Shown one piece after another: positions 42,891 to 52,178 of a DNA stretch of 55,591 bases (positions within the stretch are counted from its first letter, which is position 1; each line of letters begins with the position of its first letter). Under the pieces are notes generated by a model that searched no databases, was not told where the DNA came from, and saw only the letters and a program-made list of their open reading frames with translations. The stretch is from Candidatus Gastranaerophilales bacterium (GTDB taxonomy: Bacteria; Cyanobacteriota; Vampirovibrionia; Gastranaerophilales; Gastranaerophilaceae): positions 1 through 55,591 of the forward strand of contig CALUXW010000008.1 in assembly GCA_944324865.1 (NCBI GenBank), written 5' to 3'. The position numbers and the translations under genes were made by a program.

Positions 42891-45359
42891 ATGCAGGTTT
42901 CATACGAGTGGTTAAGTGAATTTGTTGATTTAAGCGGGATAGAACCGAAAGAAATAGCCCATAAGCTTACAATGAGCGGTTTGGAAGTAGAAGAAATTGA
43001 GTATAAAAAGCCCAATTTTACAAATATAATTACTGCAAAAATCCTTAAAATTGATAATCACCCAAATGCGGATAAACTTCATCTTGTGACTGTTGATACA
43101 GGAACTGTAACAAAACAAGTTGTATGTGGCGCTCAAAATATTAAAGAAGGGCAAATAATACCATATGCAAGTGTAGGTTCGAAAGTTTTTTCAAGAAAAA
43201 CAGGCGAACTTTTCGAGCTTACTCCTGCAGTAATTCGAGGGGTTGAATCTCAGGGTATGTTATGTTCTTGCGATGAACTGGGACTTGATGGTATGCAACA
43301 AGAAGACGGAATTTTTATTTTAAATCGTATTTATGCGAATATACCCCTGGGTGAACCACTTGAAAAAATTATGAATCTAAGTGAAGAAATTATATTTCAT
43401 GTTGCTCCCACTGCAAATAGGGGTGACCAAATGTCTGTCATTGGCATAGCACGTGAAGTAAGCGCATTATTTAACAGGAAATTGAAATTTAACGCAAAAG
43501 AACTTCCGCCACTTCCAAAAACCAATGATTTTAAAGTAGAAATTATTGATGATGAAACTTGTAAATATTATTCAATAGGAGTTTTTAAAGATATTGAAAT
43601 AAAGCCGTCGCCTGCTTTTATGCAAAGAAGGATTGAAGCTTGCGGTATGCGCCCTATAAATAATGTAGTTGATATTACAAACTATATTCTTTTGGAATAT
43701 GGTACTCCTTTGCATGCTTTCGATTATGACAAACTGGATAAATATTTATGCGTAAGATATGCCCATGAAGGCGAAAGTATTATTACTATTGATGAAACTG
43801 AAAGAAAATTAACAAGACAAAGTGTTGTTATTTCAAAAAAAGATACTCCTGTTTGTATTGCAGGTGTCTTTGGCGGTTTAAATTCTGAAATTGATAATAA
43901 TACTAAAAATATTGCACTTGAAGCTGCTCATTTCACATCTCACACAAATAGAAAATCTGCACGTTCAGTAGGTTATCGTTCGGAAGCAAGTGCCAGATTT
44001 GAACGTGGAGTAGATAGTGAACTTGTGCGCTATGCTCAACTTAGGGCAGCTGAACTTTTGCAAAAATATGCAAATGCTAAGGTTGAAGGAATGGTTGAAA
44101 TTGGTACATCAAGTGCACCAAATATTGAAATAACCTTGAGAAACAGTGAAATAAAAAGAATTTTGGGTATAGACATTCCTCAAGAACGCTCGGTAGAAAT
44201 TCTTGAAAATCTCGGTTTTGTGCTTTTGGGAAAAAATGAAGCAGCGGCAAAATTTAAAGTTCCCAGTTACAGGATAAACGATGTTTATCGTGAAATAGAT
44301 TTGATTGAAGAAGTTTCCAGAATTGATGGTTATGATAAAATTACTCCGGTCTTACCACAAATTGATGAAGGTGCAAATATAAGTTTTGAAAGTCGAACTT
44401 TAAAGAAAATTAACGAGCTTTTCCTAGGTTCTGGATTTGATGAAATAGTGACTTCATCTCTTGTTGGGGAAAATTTGTATAAAATTTTTAAACAAAAGTT
44501 GGATGAAAAAACATCAGTCAAAGTTAAAAATCCGCAAAGTGAAGATTGTACAACATTAAGGCAAGCGCTTATGCCAAATCTTTTAAATGTTGTAAAATAC
44601 AACTTTGATAATGCACAAAAGAATTTTAGATTTTTTGAAATAGGAAAGACATACTTTATAAAATCTCAAAAAGATGAAAATAATACAGGTGTCGAGGAAC
44701 AAAGAAGAATATGTGGAGCAATTTTTGGTAGTGTTAATAACGAACTTTGGAGAGATAAAACTCCTGTAGATTTTTATACTATAAAAGGTGTTTTAGAAAG
44801 TCTTTTTGCTCAACTTAATTTAACAAAAAGAATTGTATTTTCTTCATTTAGAGAAGAAGAGGCAAGGAAATATGAGTTTATGCATCCTGCACAAAGTGCA
44901 ACAATTTCTCTTATGGGTAAGAATTTTACAACTCTTGGATATGTAGGTAAAATTCATCCTATATTAAAAGATGAAATGAAATTTAATCAAGATTTGTTTG
45001 TATTTGAATTAAATTTAGAAGCAATATTACAGGCAATTTCCCAGTCTACGGTTAAATATAAAAAACTTCCAGTATTTTTACCGGTTAATCGTGATATAGC
45101 TTTTGCGGTCAATGATGATGTCACGAATGAAACAATTTTAAGAGCAATTAAAAAAGTTGCTGATAAAAATATTTTTAAAGGAGCAAAAGTTTTCGATATT
45201 TACCAAGGGGAACACATCGAGGCAGGTAAAAAATCCATGGCATATAGAATTACTTTGCAGGACGAAAATCAAACTTTGACTGATGAGGTTATTGATAAAG
45301 AAATGACAAAAATCAGAGATGGACTTGTTAAATCTGTTGCAGGTTTGACTTTAAGGTAA
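42891..45359 (+). CDS. pheT: phenylalanyl-tRNA synthetase beta subunit
   Basis: Forms the (alpha-beta)2 enzyme with PheS. The 822-aa protein is complete: MQVSYEWLSEFVDLSG, the EMAP-type tRNA-binding domain with HPNADKLHLVTVDTG and QVVCGAQNIKEGQ, VAPTANRGDQMSVIGIAREVSAL, the B3/B4 editing part with RPINNVVDITNYILLEYGTPLHAFDYDKL, B5, the inactive class II core (TSSLVGENLY... LRQALMPNLLNVVKYN), and the C-terminal FDX-ACB domain. pheS is absent from the window, so the genes are split in this genome. No Phe-rich leader peptide or T-box is visible. Confidence 0.96.
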   Translation: MQVSYEWLSEFVDLSGIEPKEIAHKLTMSGLEVEEIEYKKPNFTNIITAKILKIDNHPNADKLHLVTVDTGTVTKQVVCGAQNIKEGQIIPYASVGSKVFSRKTGELFELTPAVIRGVESQGMLCSCDELGLDGMQQEDGIFILNRIYANIPLGEPLEKIMNLSEEIIFHVAPTANRGDQMSVIGIAREVSALFNRKLKFNAKELPPLPKTNDFKVEIIDDETCKYYSIGVFKDIEIKPSPAFMQRRIEACGMRPINNVVDITNYILLEYGTPLHAFDYDKLDKYLCVRYAHEGESIITIDETERKLTRQSVVISKKDTPVCIAGVFGGLNSEIDNNTKNIALEAAHFTSHTNRKSARSVGYRSEASARFERGVDSELVRYAQLRAAELLQKYANAKVEGMVEIGTSSAPNIEITLRNSEIKRILGIDIPQERSVEILENLGFVLLGKNEAAAKFKVPSYRINDVYREIDLIEEVSRIDGYDKITPVLPQIDEGANISFESRTLKKINELFLGSGFDEIVTSSLVGENLYKIFKQKLDEKTSVKVKNPQSEDCTTLRQALMPNLLNVVKYNFDNAQKNFRFFEIGKTYFIKSQKDENNTGVEEQRRICGAIFGSVNNELWRDKTPVDFYTIKGVLESLFAQLNLTKRIVFSSFREEEARKYEFMHPAQSATISLMGKNFTTLGYVGKIHPILKDEMKFNQDLFVFELNLEAILQAISQSTVKYKKLPVFLPVNRDIAFAVNDDVTNETILRAIKKVADKNIFKGAKVFDIYQGEHIEAGKKSMAYRITLQDENQTLTDEVIDKEMTKIRDGLVKSVAGLTLR

Positions 45360-45362
45360 TTT

Positions 45363-46094
45363 ATGAGAATAAATAAATACATAGCTTCAAGCGGTTTTTG
45401 TTCCCGTCGCAAGGCTGATGAGCTTATTGAGGCAGGTCGTGTTCAGGTTAATAATAAGACAGTAACTTTTTTGGGTTACGAGATAAGGACAAAAGATAAA
45501 GTCACAGTTGACGGGAAGACCTTACGAGTATTGAAACTTGAGTACTATCGTTTTTATAAGCCTGCAGGTTATATAACAACATCAGATGATGAAAATGGTA
45601 GAAAAACCATCTATGATATTTTGCCTCCTGAGCTCTCACATTTAAAACCTGTAGGTAGGTTGGATAAAGATTCGTCAGGACTTTTAATTTTAACAAATGA
45701 TGGAAATCTCCTCTATGAATTGACTCATCCTTCTGTCAAGGTTGCAAAAGTCTATAGGGTTACAGTTGATGCTTTTTTAAAAGTTGAAGATTTGCAAAAA
45801 CTAGTTAAAGGTATTGAAATTGAAAAAGGAAAAATTGCGTATTGTGATTGCGAGATAATTGAGCGTAAAAAAGGCGAAACTTTGCTTGAGATCACTTTAT
45901 ACCAAGGCTTAAATCGTCAAATCAGAAAAATGATTGAACATATTGGTCATAATGTTGTACACTTAAAGCGTATCAGACATGCTACAATAGACATAGTTGG
46001 ACTTAAAAAAGGTCAGTATAAAATTATCAAACCAAAACAAATAAAAGAATTAAAATCATATTTAGATAAAATTAAGGAGAAAGAAGGTATATAA
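45363..46094 (+). CDS. RNA pseudouridine synthase, RsuA/RluB family
   Basis: Isomerises specific uridines in rRNA. The 243-aa protein has an N-terminal S4 RNA-binding domain (MRINKYIASSGFCSRRKADELIEAGRVQVNNKTV), the RsuA-type catalytic domain with GRLDKDSSGLLILTNDG (catalytic Asp) and ITLYQGLNRQIRKMIEHIGH, and a lysine-rich tail. RluB (23S U2605 type) is the likeliest subfamily but RsuA cannot be excluded. It starts 3 bases after pheT and runs into serS with no gap, so it is part of the pheT-serS mRNA. Confidence 0.92.
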   Translation: MRINKYIASSGFCSRRKADELIEAGRVQVNNKTVTFLGYEIRTKDKVTVDGKTLRVLKLEYYRFYKPAGYITTSDDENGRKTIYDILPPELSHLKPVGRLDKDSSGLLILTNDGNLLYELTHPSVKVAKVYRVTVDAFLKVEDLQKLVKGIEIEKGKIAYCDCEIIERKKGETLLEITLYQGLNRQIRKMIEHIGHNVVHLKRIRHATIDIVGLKKGQYKIIKPKQIKELKSYLDKIKEKEGI

Positions 46095-47360
46095 ATGCTG
46101 GATATAAAGTTAATAAGAGAAAACCCTGAAAAAATCAATGAGCTTTTGAAACGAAGAAACCCTGAACTTAGTATAGATGCTGTTTTAGAAGTCGATGAAG
46201 AAAGAAGAAAAATCCAGTTTGCAACAGATGAGTTGCGTGCTAAAAGAAAAAATGAATCTCAAAAAATAGGCGAGATGAAAAAAGCCGGTAAGAATACTGA
46301 TGAAATCCAAGCTGAGGTTAAAAAAATTGGTGATGAAATAAAAGAACTTGAAGAAAAGCAAAATACTCTGGATGAAAAACAAAGAAATCTTCTTTTAAAT
46401 ATACCAAATATCCCTGATGAAACTACTCCAATAGGTACAAGTGAAGATGATAATGTTGAAGTTTATAAATGGGGTGAGCCAAGAAAGTTTGATTTTGAAT
46501 TTAAGGCACATTGGGATTTATGTGAGCAAAAAAATATCGTAGACTTTGAACGTGGTGTGAAGCTTTCACAAAGCAGATTTACTCTTTATCGTGCCAAGGG
46601 CGCAAAGCTTGAGCGCGCAATCATTAATTTTTTCCTTGATATTCACACGTCTGAACAAGGTTATGAAGAAATTTTGCCGCCATTTATGGCAAATGCTGCC
46701 ACTATGACAGGAACAGGACAACTGCCAAAATTTGCACAAGATATGTATAAATGTGAAGATGAAGATTTGTATCTTATACCTACAGCAGAAGTCCCTGTTA
46801 CCAATATATATTCGGGTGAAATTTTAAATGAAGATATGTTGCCAATGTATATGTGTGCTTATACTCCTTGTTTTAGGCGTGAAGCAGGTTCTGCAGGAAA
46901 AGATACCAGGGGTTTGATAAGAGTGCATCAATTTAATAAAGTTGAACTAGTAAAACTTTGTACTCCACAAACAAGTCCTGATGAGCATGATAAACTTACA
47001 AAAGATGCAGAAAAAATGCTGCAAATGCTTGAATTACCATATAGAAGGGAAGCTTTATGCTCTGCTGATATTGGTTTTTCTGCAAATAAGTGTTGGGACT
47101 TAGAGGTTTGGATGCCATCATATGGTTCTTATAAAGAAATTTCAAGCTGTTCAAATTATGGAGATTATCAGGCAAGGCGTGCAAACATTCGTTATCGCGA
47201 TAAAGAAAGCGGAAAAGTACAGTTTGTTCATACAATCAATGGTTCAGGATTGGCAGTTGGCAGAACCTTTGCTGCAATTATTGAAAATTATCAAACAAAG
47301 GATGGAGATATTATAATTCCGGAAGTACTGAGAAAATATACAGGATTTGATAAAATATAG
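46095..47360 (+). CDS. serS: seryl-tRNA synthetase
   Basis: Charges tRNA-Ser (and tRNA-Sec where present). The 421-aa class II enzyme has the long N-terminal coiled-coil arm (residues ~30-105), the motif [15 protein letters not shown], motif 2 [27 protein letters not shown], and motif 3 [23 protein letters not shown]. Full length. The ATG follows GGAGAAAGAAGG. The final base of its TAG stop is the first base of the carbonic anhydrase GTG start. Confidence 0.97.
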   Translation: MLDIKLIRENPEKINELLKRRNPELSIDAVLEVDEERRKIQFATDELRAKRKNESQKIGEMKKAGKNTDEIQAEVKKIGDEIKELEEKQNTLDEKQRNLLLNIPNIPDETTPIGTSEDDNVEVYKWGEPRKFDFEFKAHWDLCEQKNIVDFERGVKLSQSRFTLYRAKGAKLERAIINFFLDIHTSEQGYEEILPPFMANAATMTGTGQLPKFAQDMYKCEDEDLYLIPTAEVPVTNIYSGEILNEDMLPMYMCAYTPCFRREAGSAGKDTRGLIRVHQFNKVELVKLCTPQTSPDEHDKLTKDAEKMLQMLELPYRREALCSADIGFSANKCWDLEVWMPSYGSYKEISSCSNYGDYQARRANIRYRDKESGKVQFVHTINGSGLAVGRTFAAIIENYQTKDGDIIIPEVLRKYTGFDKI

Positions 47361-47953
47361 TGAAAAAAATAGATGGTGAAAAATATAATGCAGATGAGCT
47401 TCTAGAGATTTTACTTGAGGGCAACAAGTGCTTTAAAAACAATGCACCGCGAGTCAAAAATCATTGTTTTGTTGAAATGAAACATACACTTGTAGAAGGA
47501 CAAAAACCTTATGCAATGATTTTAGGTTGTTCTGATTCAAGAACTGCGCCTGAAATTATTTTTGATACTGGACTGGGCGAATTATTTGTTGCTCGTACGG
47601 CTGGGGGTACAATCGGACCCAACGTGCTTGAAACGCTTGAATATGGTGTTGCTCATCTTAAAATTAAATTACTTGTGATTTTGGGACATCAAGATTGTGG
47701 TGTTATGAAATATGCGATGAGTGCTCCTTTGTATAATGATGAATTTGAAAATCTTATCTGTCATGCGCAATGTGTAAAAATGCAAATGGGTACGGACTGT
47801 TTTAATGAACTTGCAAAACATTACTGCGATTTTGCAAAACATAGACTGCTTGCCAAGTCAAAAATAATTAAAGATGCGTTTGAAAGTGGTAAATTAAAAA
47901 TTGTAAAAGCATATTTTACCCTTGAAAATGGCGAAGTTGAAATTTTGGACTAA
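47360..47953 (+). CDS. beta-carbonic anhydrase
   Basis: Interconverts CO2 and bicarbonate with zinc, feeding carboxylases and pH balance. The 197-aa protein has both signatures: GCSDSR with Cys-57, Asp-59 and Arg-61, and LGHQDCGVM with His-110 and Cys-113. LFVARTAGG is also present. It is slightly short at the C-terminus for a plant-type enzyme but normal for small bacterial forms. GTG start shares a base with the serS stop. It overlaps the convergent yidD by 4 bases. It is not associated with carboxysome genes. Confidence 0.93.
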   Translation: MKKIDGEKYNADELLEILLEGNKCFKNNAPRVKNHCFVEMKHTLVEGQKPYAMILGCSDSRTAPEIIFDTGLGELFVARTAGGTIGPNVLETLEYGVAHLKIKLLVILGHQDCGVMKYAMSAPLYNDEFENLICHAQCVKMQMGTDCFNELAKHYCDFAKHRLLAKSKIIKDAFESGKLKIVKAYFTLENGEVEILD

Positions 47954-48195
47954 GGTAGCGGGTCGTATCCGCCGGGGTGAAAAGGGTGGCATTTTAAAAT
48001 TCTCTTTAAGCCTAAAAAACAGCCTTTTATAACACCGTATTTTTTAATGGCGTCGTAAGTGTATTTTGAACATGTCGGGTAAAATCTGCAGGTTGAGGGC
48101 GTAAATTTTGAAAAAAATCTGTAAATTGAAATTAATTTCAGACAAATTTTCTGCCCTAAATTTAGCTTTTCTGCATTAATTGTTTTTCTATACAT
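47950..48195 (-). CDS. yidD: membrane protein insertion efficiency factor YidD
   Basis: A small amphipathic protein that assists YidC/Sec insertion at the inner membrane. The 81-aa sequence holds the family core [33 protein letters not shown] and [19 protein letters not shown] with all three conserved cysteines. Usually yidD lies between rnpA and yidC; here it is instead downstream of a CMP-sugar synthetase, overlapping it by 34 bases, with GAGGAAGA as its ribosome site inside that gene. Confidence 0.93.
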   Translation of the reverse strand: MYRKTINAEKLNLGQKICLKLISIYRFFSKFTPSTCRFYPTCSKYTYDAIKKYGVIKGCFLGLKRILKCHPFHPGGYDPLP

Positions 48196-48857
48196 AAAAT
48201 ATCTTCCTCGGTGTCGATGTCTACAACCCTTTTTGTTAGATAAATTGCGGGATTGTAGCCGATAAAATCGTTTAGTTCAAACATTGTATCGTATTTTAGC
48301 GCATAAAAAGCACCATTTTCGCAAACCATTTGATAGTGCTCGTTTTCATCCTGTCTGCGTGGTCGTGTGCGGTAATCATAAAGCCCTTGAGCTTTTCCGT
48401 CGTGCAAAATCCTCCACTTAGCATGTGTTGTGCCTATGGAAAATGCGCTAAAGCAACTGTCAAAGCCCTCTTTTTCTTTTTGAAAATAATATTCAAAGGC
48501 ATTGTCTATATATTCTGCATCACGCAGCGGGCATGTAGGCTGCAAAAGCACTACATAATTAGGCTTGTAGTTTTCTGTATTTTCTAAATATTTTCCAGCA
48601 TGAATCATAACAGGAATTGTTTTTGTTTTATCCTGCGCAAGTTCCATCGGACGTTTAATTACTTGTGCGCCAAAGCTTTTTGACACTTGTGCAATCTCTT
48701 CATCCTCTGTTGAAACAATAGTTTTTGTTATATATTTTGAATTTAGACCTGCTTCAATCGAGTACGCTACAAGTGGTTTTGAGCAAATCGGGCGCAAATT
48801 TTTTCTCTTTATTCCTTTAGAGCCGCCGCGGGCAGGGATTATGGCTAATATTTCCAA
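48162..48857 (-). CDS. CMP-sugar synthetase (acylneuraminate cytidylyltransferase family)
   Basis: Activates a nonulosonic acid (sialic, legionaminic or pseudaminic acid type) with CTP for glycan synthesis. The 231-aa NeuA-like protein has the CTP-binding loop [41 protein letters not shown], the [16 protein letters not shown] motif, and ends [16 protein letters not shown], with the metal-binding Asp pair in the C-terminal region. The exact sugar cannot be told. No neuB, neuC or sialyltransferase gene is in the window. It starts 13 bases inside the PurD-like gene upstream. Confidence 0.85.
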   Translation of the reverse strand: MEILAIIPARGGSKGIKRKNLRPICSKPLVAYSIEAGLNSKYITKTIVSTEDEEIAQVSKSFGAQVIKRPMELAQDKTKTIPVMIHAGKYLENTENYKPNYVVLLQPTCPLRDAEYIDNAFEYYFQKEKEGFDSCFSAFSIGTTHAKWRILHDGKAQGLYDYRTRPRRQDENEHYQMVCENGAFYALKYDTMFELNDFIGYNPAIYLTKRVVDIDTEEDILCIEKQLMQKS

Positions 48858-49909
48858 AATTTTAATGCCTCCTCAATTTCACTTTTATTTGCACCCTCTT
48901 CAAGCAGTAATTTTCTTGCCGAGTTAAAAGTTTTTGCTTGTGAACATATATTTTCTTTTTTACCATTTTGGTAAAATTCGTATGTTAAAATATGTTTTTG
49001 TGTTGTTCTTATTTTGCTATAATTGCTGCATAGCGTTCCGGAAACTGCACTTTCAAAAATCCTTGCCCAGTCCTCATCTATACTTTGTATAACAATTTGT
49101 GCATCTATATCTTTAAAAAACGGTGTACAACTTATTAGGCTTATTATATCTTTATTTTTAACAAAATTAAAACCTAAAATACCCATATATTCTCCGTTTC
49201 CTCTGGAAAGTTCGTTTATAAAGGGCGTAATTGTTTCATTCGTGAGTTTTTCTTTTTCTTTGGCATTAGTAAAATCTACGCCAAGTTTGGCAAATGAGTT
49301 CTGATATTTTGAAATTTCGCATAAAACAAGAGGGTTATATCCGTCACAAATAGTGTAGATGCTAAATTCCTTGCCCCATAAATATTCTTCAATAAGAATT
49401 TTTTTATGACCACTATCAAAAAAATTCTCTATTATTTTTTTTGCTTGTCTAAAAGTTTCACAAATAGCAGTTTCTGCTACAATGGAACTATCAGGTTTGA
49501 TTACTATGGGAAATTTATTTTTTCTTACATATTCAATAGCGGCCTGAGGTTTTTCAAAAAATTGAAATCTTGGAGTAGGGATTTTATTTTTATATATAAA
49601 TTTTTTTGCCCAAATTTTAGAACTTATGAGTTTGACTGCATTGCTCTCAGGTGAAAAAATACTTAGTCCAGCTTCACGAAATTCTGCTGTAATAGGACCT
49701 AAAATAGTTTCTTTATCACATAAGATTGTTAGTGACATTTCATTTGCTAAAGCAAAGTCTTTTAGATCTTGTACATTTTCTGTTGCTATATCTATAAATT
49801 CTGCTGATGTATTGTTTAGTGTAGAAAAAACTATGTTATCAGGGTTTTGTGTAAAATAATCAGCAAGAACCCTTGTTGCTTGATTTTTCCCTATAAGTAA
49901 TATTCTCAT
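48845..49909 (-). CDS. ATP-grasp protein resembling PurD, key motifs degenerate
   Basis: A 354-aa protein with the fold order of phosphoribosylamine-glycine ligase (pre-ATP-grasp Rossmann part, ATP-grasp, short C-terminus), about 70 residues shorter than PurD. Recognisable segments are ILLIGKNQATRVLA at the N-terminus, FPIVIKPDSSIVAETAICETF, and IEEYLWGKEFSIYTICDG. However GGREHA is lost (KNQATR), the glycine-rich GLAAGKG loop is replaced by SSIVAET, and the NARFGDPE metal/ATP segment is SCTPFFKDIDA. It may be a pseudoenzyme or an ATP-grasp ligase with a new substrate. It is encoded just before a CMP-sugar synthetase with 13 bases overlap. Confidence 0.7.
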   Translation of the reverse strand: MRILLIGKNQATRVLADYFTQNPDNIVFSTLNNTSAEFIDIATENVQDLKDFALANEMSLTILCDKETILGPITAEFREAGLSIFSPESNAVKLISSKIWAKKFIYKNKIPTPRFQFFEKPQAAIEYVRKNKFPIVIKPDSSIVAETAICETFRQAKKIIENFFDSGHKKILIEEYLWGKEFSIYTICDGYNPLVLCEISKYQNSFAKLGVDFTNAKEKEKLTNETITPFINELSRGNGEYMGILGFNFVKNKDIISLISCTPFFKDIDAQIVIQSIDEDWARIFESAVSGTLCSNYSKIRTTQKHILTYEFYQNGKKENICSQAKTFNSARKLLLEEGANKSEIEEALKFWKY

Positions 49910-49930
49910 AGAAAAATTATATCATAAATA

Positions 49931-49965
49931 TACTAAAAAGGCGCTAATTTAGCGCCTTTTTAGTA
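49931..49965. terminator. 16-bp hairpin terminator after rpsO
   Basis: TACTAAAAAGGCGCTA (49931-49946), 3-base loop, TAGCGCCTTTTTAGTA (49950-49965). It is symmetric with A and T tracts. It lies 12 bases after the rpsO stop on the minus strand and just upstream of the PurD-like gene. Confidence 0.93.
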
Positions 49966-49976
49966 TAAACGTTAAA

Positions 49977-50246
49977 TTAACCTCTGATATTTAATTCTTT
50001 GATTAATTTTCTGTATTTTTCAATATCGGATTTTTTAATGTAAGTAAGCATTCTTTTTCTTCTGCCTACCATCATTAAAAGACCACGTTTTGCTTGAAAA
50101 TCTTTTGCATTTGTTTTTAAGTGTTCTGTTAATTCTGTAATTTTTTGAGAAAGCATTGCAACTTGAACTTCAACGCTACCACTGTCTTTAGCACTTGCGC
50201 CAAATTTTTCAATCAGTTCTTGTTTGTTTTTTAAATTAATTGTCAT
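49977..50246 (-). CDS. rpsO: 30S ribosomal protein S15
   Basis: An early-binding 30S protein that nucleates the central domain of 16S rRNA and contacts the 50S (bridge B4). The 89-aa sequence has TINLKNKQELIEKFG, DSGSVEVQVAMLSQKITELTEHLKTN, DFQAKRGLLMMVGRRKRMLTYI and KKSDIEKYRKLIKELNIRG, a complete S15. AAAGGATT is 5-6 bases before the ATG. Transcribed alone between a good promoter and a strong hairpin; pnp is not adjacent. Confidence 0.97.
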   Translation of the reverse strand: MTINLKNKQELIEKFGASAKDSGSVEVQVAMLSQKITELTEHLKTNAKDFQAKRGLLMMVGRRKRMLTYIKKSDIEKYRKLIKELNIRG

Positions 50247-50296
50247 TTTAAATCCTTTTAGTTTAATATCTAACGTTAAATATCGGTGGTGAATTT

Positions 50297-50325
50297 ATTT
50301 TATATGAAACAAAAAATAACATCAA
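50297..50325 (-). promoter_or_regulatory. rpsO promoter
   Basis: On the minus strand TTGATG (50320-50325), 17 bases, TAAAAT (50297-50302). The leader of about 45 bases contains short complementary pieces (TTTAA/TTAAA around 50253-50279) that could host S15 feedback, but I cannot demonstrate the known S15 binding fold. Confidence 0.65.
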
Positions 50326-50347
50326 TATTAAATTGTAAATTTTTTAT

Positions 50348-51538
50348 TTAATTTAGCGCATTTGTGCCAAGATGTAATTTTGCTCGTCCGAATTTTTCCT
50401 CTATTTTGTCCCAAGCATCAGAAAGTTTTTGATTTTTTTCGATTCTCTCGGAATTAAAAATTGACATTTGACGTTCATTTTGGCAGCTTAACTTTAATGC
50501 TGTCACTCCGCATGAGCGATAAATTATGTTTGGATTATAAATTTCATCAAAAAGTTCCTTAATTTTTAAGTTAAATTCAAATTCGGAATTTGTTGGATAC
50601 TCGAGAACAGCTTTAGTATTTAGGACATAAAAATCTTTTGCTCTTAGCATTATACTTATGACACCGGACATTAACCCATGATATCTTAATTTTTTACAAA
50701 CTCTATGGCAATGATAATTTAGTGCGTTTATAATATATGTTTTATCTGATGTAAAATTAGCAAAAGATGCAGTTTTTTGTATACTTTTTGGCAATATTTT
50801 ATTAGGATTAACTGGGCTTGCACTTTCACCTAAAAGTTCATATTTTAAATCAAGTCCTGTTTTGCCCATTATTCTTTTTATCCAGGCGTCATTTTGGGTT
50901 ACAAAATTGTATGCGCTTGAAATATAATGTTTCCTCAGTAGTGATGCAGTGTTAAAACCCACTCCCCAAATATCTTCAATTGGTGTAATTTTAAGCTCAT
51001 CTTTGATTTTTTTATAGCCTATTTTATAGATACCGATATTAGAATTTTTTTTGTTAATTTCTTTTGCTTTTTCACAGGCAAGTTTTGCTAAGGTTTTTGA
51101 ATATGAAAGCCCTATTGAGACATCAATTCCTATATCGTTTTTAATGTCAAGGCGGATTTTTTCAATTATTTCTTCATAAGAGCATCTGTGCAATTTTCTT
51201 GTGCCACCTAAATCTAAAAAGGCTTCATCAATTGAGTATACTTCAACAGTTGGAGTGTAATCGTATAGTTTTGTCATAATGCGTTTTGAAATTTCATTAT
51301 AACGCGCATGGTTGCTTGAGAGATAAATGACGTTTTTAAATTGCTTTTTAGCCATAAAGTATGGCATACCCATTTTTACTCCCAGAGCTTTTGCTTCATT
51401 TGAACGGGCAACAATGCAGCCATCGTTGTTAGAAAGTACACATACGGGTTTACCTTTTAATTTTGGATTAAAAAGCATTTCGCAAGAAGCAAAAAAATTG
51501 TTACAGTCAACAAGTGCAATTACATTGTATTTTGGCAT
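50348..51538 (-). CDS. umuC: Y-family DNA polymerase, UmuC-like
   Basis: The catalytic subunit of a translesion polymerase V. The 396-aa protein has the palm residues in IALVDCNNFF (Asp-11) and YSIDEAFLDL (Asp-104, Glu-105), CVLSNNDGCIVARSNEAKALGVKMGMPYF which marks UmuC rather than DinB, GIDVSIGLSYSKTLAKLA, the DIWGVGFNTASLL thumb helix-hairpin-helix, and the UmuC C-terminal YRSCGVTALKLS and QMSIF clamp-binding-like motif. It is co-transcribed with the upstream HTH-UmuD-like gene, sharing one base (TAATG). Confidence 0.94.
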   Translation of the reverse strand: MPKYNVIALVDCNNFFASCEMLFNPKLKGKPVCVLSNNDGCIVARSNEAKALGVKMGMPYFMAKKQFKNVIYLSSNHARYNEISKRIMTKLYDYTPTVEVYSIDEAFLDLGGTRKLHRCSYEEIIEKIRLDIKNDIGIDVSIGLSYSKTLAKLACEKAKEINKKNSNIGIYKIGYKKIKDELKITPIEDIWGVGFNTASLLRKHYISSAYNFVTQNDAWIKRIMGKTGLDLKYELLGESASPVNPNKILPKSIQKTASFANFTSDKTYIINALNYHCHRVCKKLRYHGLMSGVISIMLRAKDFYVLNTKAVLEYPTNSEFEFNLKIKELFDEIYNPNIIYRSCGVTALKLSCQNERQMSIFNSERIEKNQKLSDAWDKIEEKFGRAKLHLGTNALN

Positions 51539-52119
51539 TAAAATTTCCTCGCTATTCCAACAGCTACACCAAAAATAGTAAGAGAATTCTTGGGATAAAT
51601 ATTTTGATAAGATGGGTTTGCAGGTTCAAGCCAAACTTTCGAGTCTTTTTTTCTGTAAGTTTTAAGGGTAAATATGCCATCTATATTTGCAAGTACAATA
51701 TCTTTATCTTTTGCTTCACTTGTTTTTCTGATGCTTACATAATCACCCTCGTAAATGCCAAGTTCAACCATTGAGTCGCCTGCTACTTTAAAAACAAATA
51801 CCGAGGGGCTGTTAAGACTTAATTCTTCATCGAATGATATTAATTTTTCAATGTTATCATCAAGCGCATTTGCAAAACCTGCACGCACTTTTGTGTCAAA
51901 AAGAAATGCGCCGCGGGCGGCATTTGAGATATAAAGCCTACCCGAGCGTTCTTCAAGGAGGTTAGTTTTTTTAAATGCTTTTATGTATTGAGCAATGGAA
52001 TTCCTGGATTTATAACCAAGGTTTTGCCTTATTATTTCAAGACTCGGTAGAGCATTTGCTCCATAATTTTCTTTTAATTGATTAAGAAATTCTTTTTGTT
52101 TTATTGTTAAATCCTTCAT
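51538..52119 (-). CDS. LexA/UmuD hybrid: HTH plus UmuD-like S24 autoprotease
   Basis: A 193-aa protein. Residues 1-65 form a LexA-type winged helix (TIKQKEFLNQLKENYG... RNSIAQYIKAFKKTNLL). Residues 75-193 form an S24 peptidase with cleavage site Ala-80/Gly-81 (VRAGFANAL), nucleophile Ser-116 (GDSM) and Lys-153. The part after the cleavage site (GFANALDDNIEKLISFDEEL) resembles UmuD (GFPSPA..D..E..IDL) more than LexA. The gene drives umuC and has a palindromic operator over its own promoter. It may be the SOS repressor, the UmuD partner of UmuC, or both. LexA proper is not otherwise seen in the window. Confidence 0.85.
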   Translation of the reverse strand: MKDLTIKQKEFLNQLKENYGANALPSLEIIRQNLGYKSRNSIAQYIKAFKKTNLLEERSGRLYISNAARGAFLFDTKVRAGFANALDDNIEKLISFDEELSLNSPSVFVFKVAGDSMVELGIYEGDYVSIRKTSEAKDKDIVLANIDGIFTLKTYRKKDSKVWLEPANPSYQNIYPKNSLTIFGVAVGIARKF

Positions 52120-52125
52120 AATTAT

Positions 52126-52154
52126 ATTATGTACAAATGTACATAAATTGTCAA
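52126..52154 (-). promoter_or_regulatory. SOS promoter of the umuDC-like operon
   Basis: On the minus strand a perfect TTGACA (52149-52154), 17 bases, CATAAT (52126-52131). The LexA-type dyad occupies the spacer, so a bound repressor would block polymerase. Confidence 0.75.
52128..52145. promoter_or_regulatory. LexA-type operator
   Basis: TATGTAC-AAAT-GTACATA, a perfect 7-bp dyad with a 4-base centre. The core GTAC-N4-GTAC agrees with the cyanobacterial SOS box (RGTACNNNDGTWCB as I recall it) except for the outermost bases. It lies between -35 and -10 of the hybrid regulator gene and about 35 bases from the divergent chromate transporter start. Confidence 0.75.
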
Positions 52155-52161
52155 GTATTTT

Positions 52162-52172
52162 TATAATATAAT
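52162..52172 (+). promoter_or_regulatory. chromate transporter -10 box(es), leaderless geometry
   Basis: Two overlapping TATAAT hexamers (52162-52167 and 52167-52172). The second ends 6 bases before the ATG at 52179 and no Shine-Dalgarno fits. The -35 is weak and would fall on the edge of the LexA-type dyad, so SOS influence on this gene is possible. Confidence 0.4.
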
Positions 52173-52178
52173 TTTTTT

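Noticed and set aside
48845..49909. Frameshifted pseudogene of purD
   Set aside because: The frame is open over its whole length with normal codon use and tight coupling to the next gene, so it is more likely a functional divergent protein.
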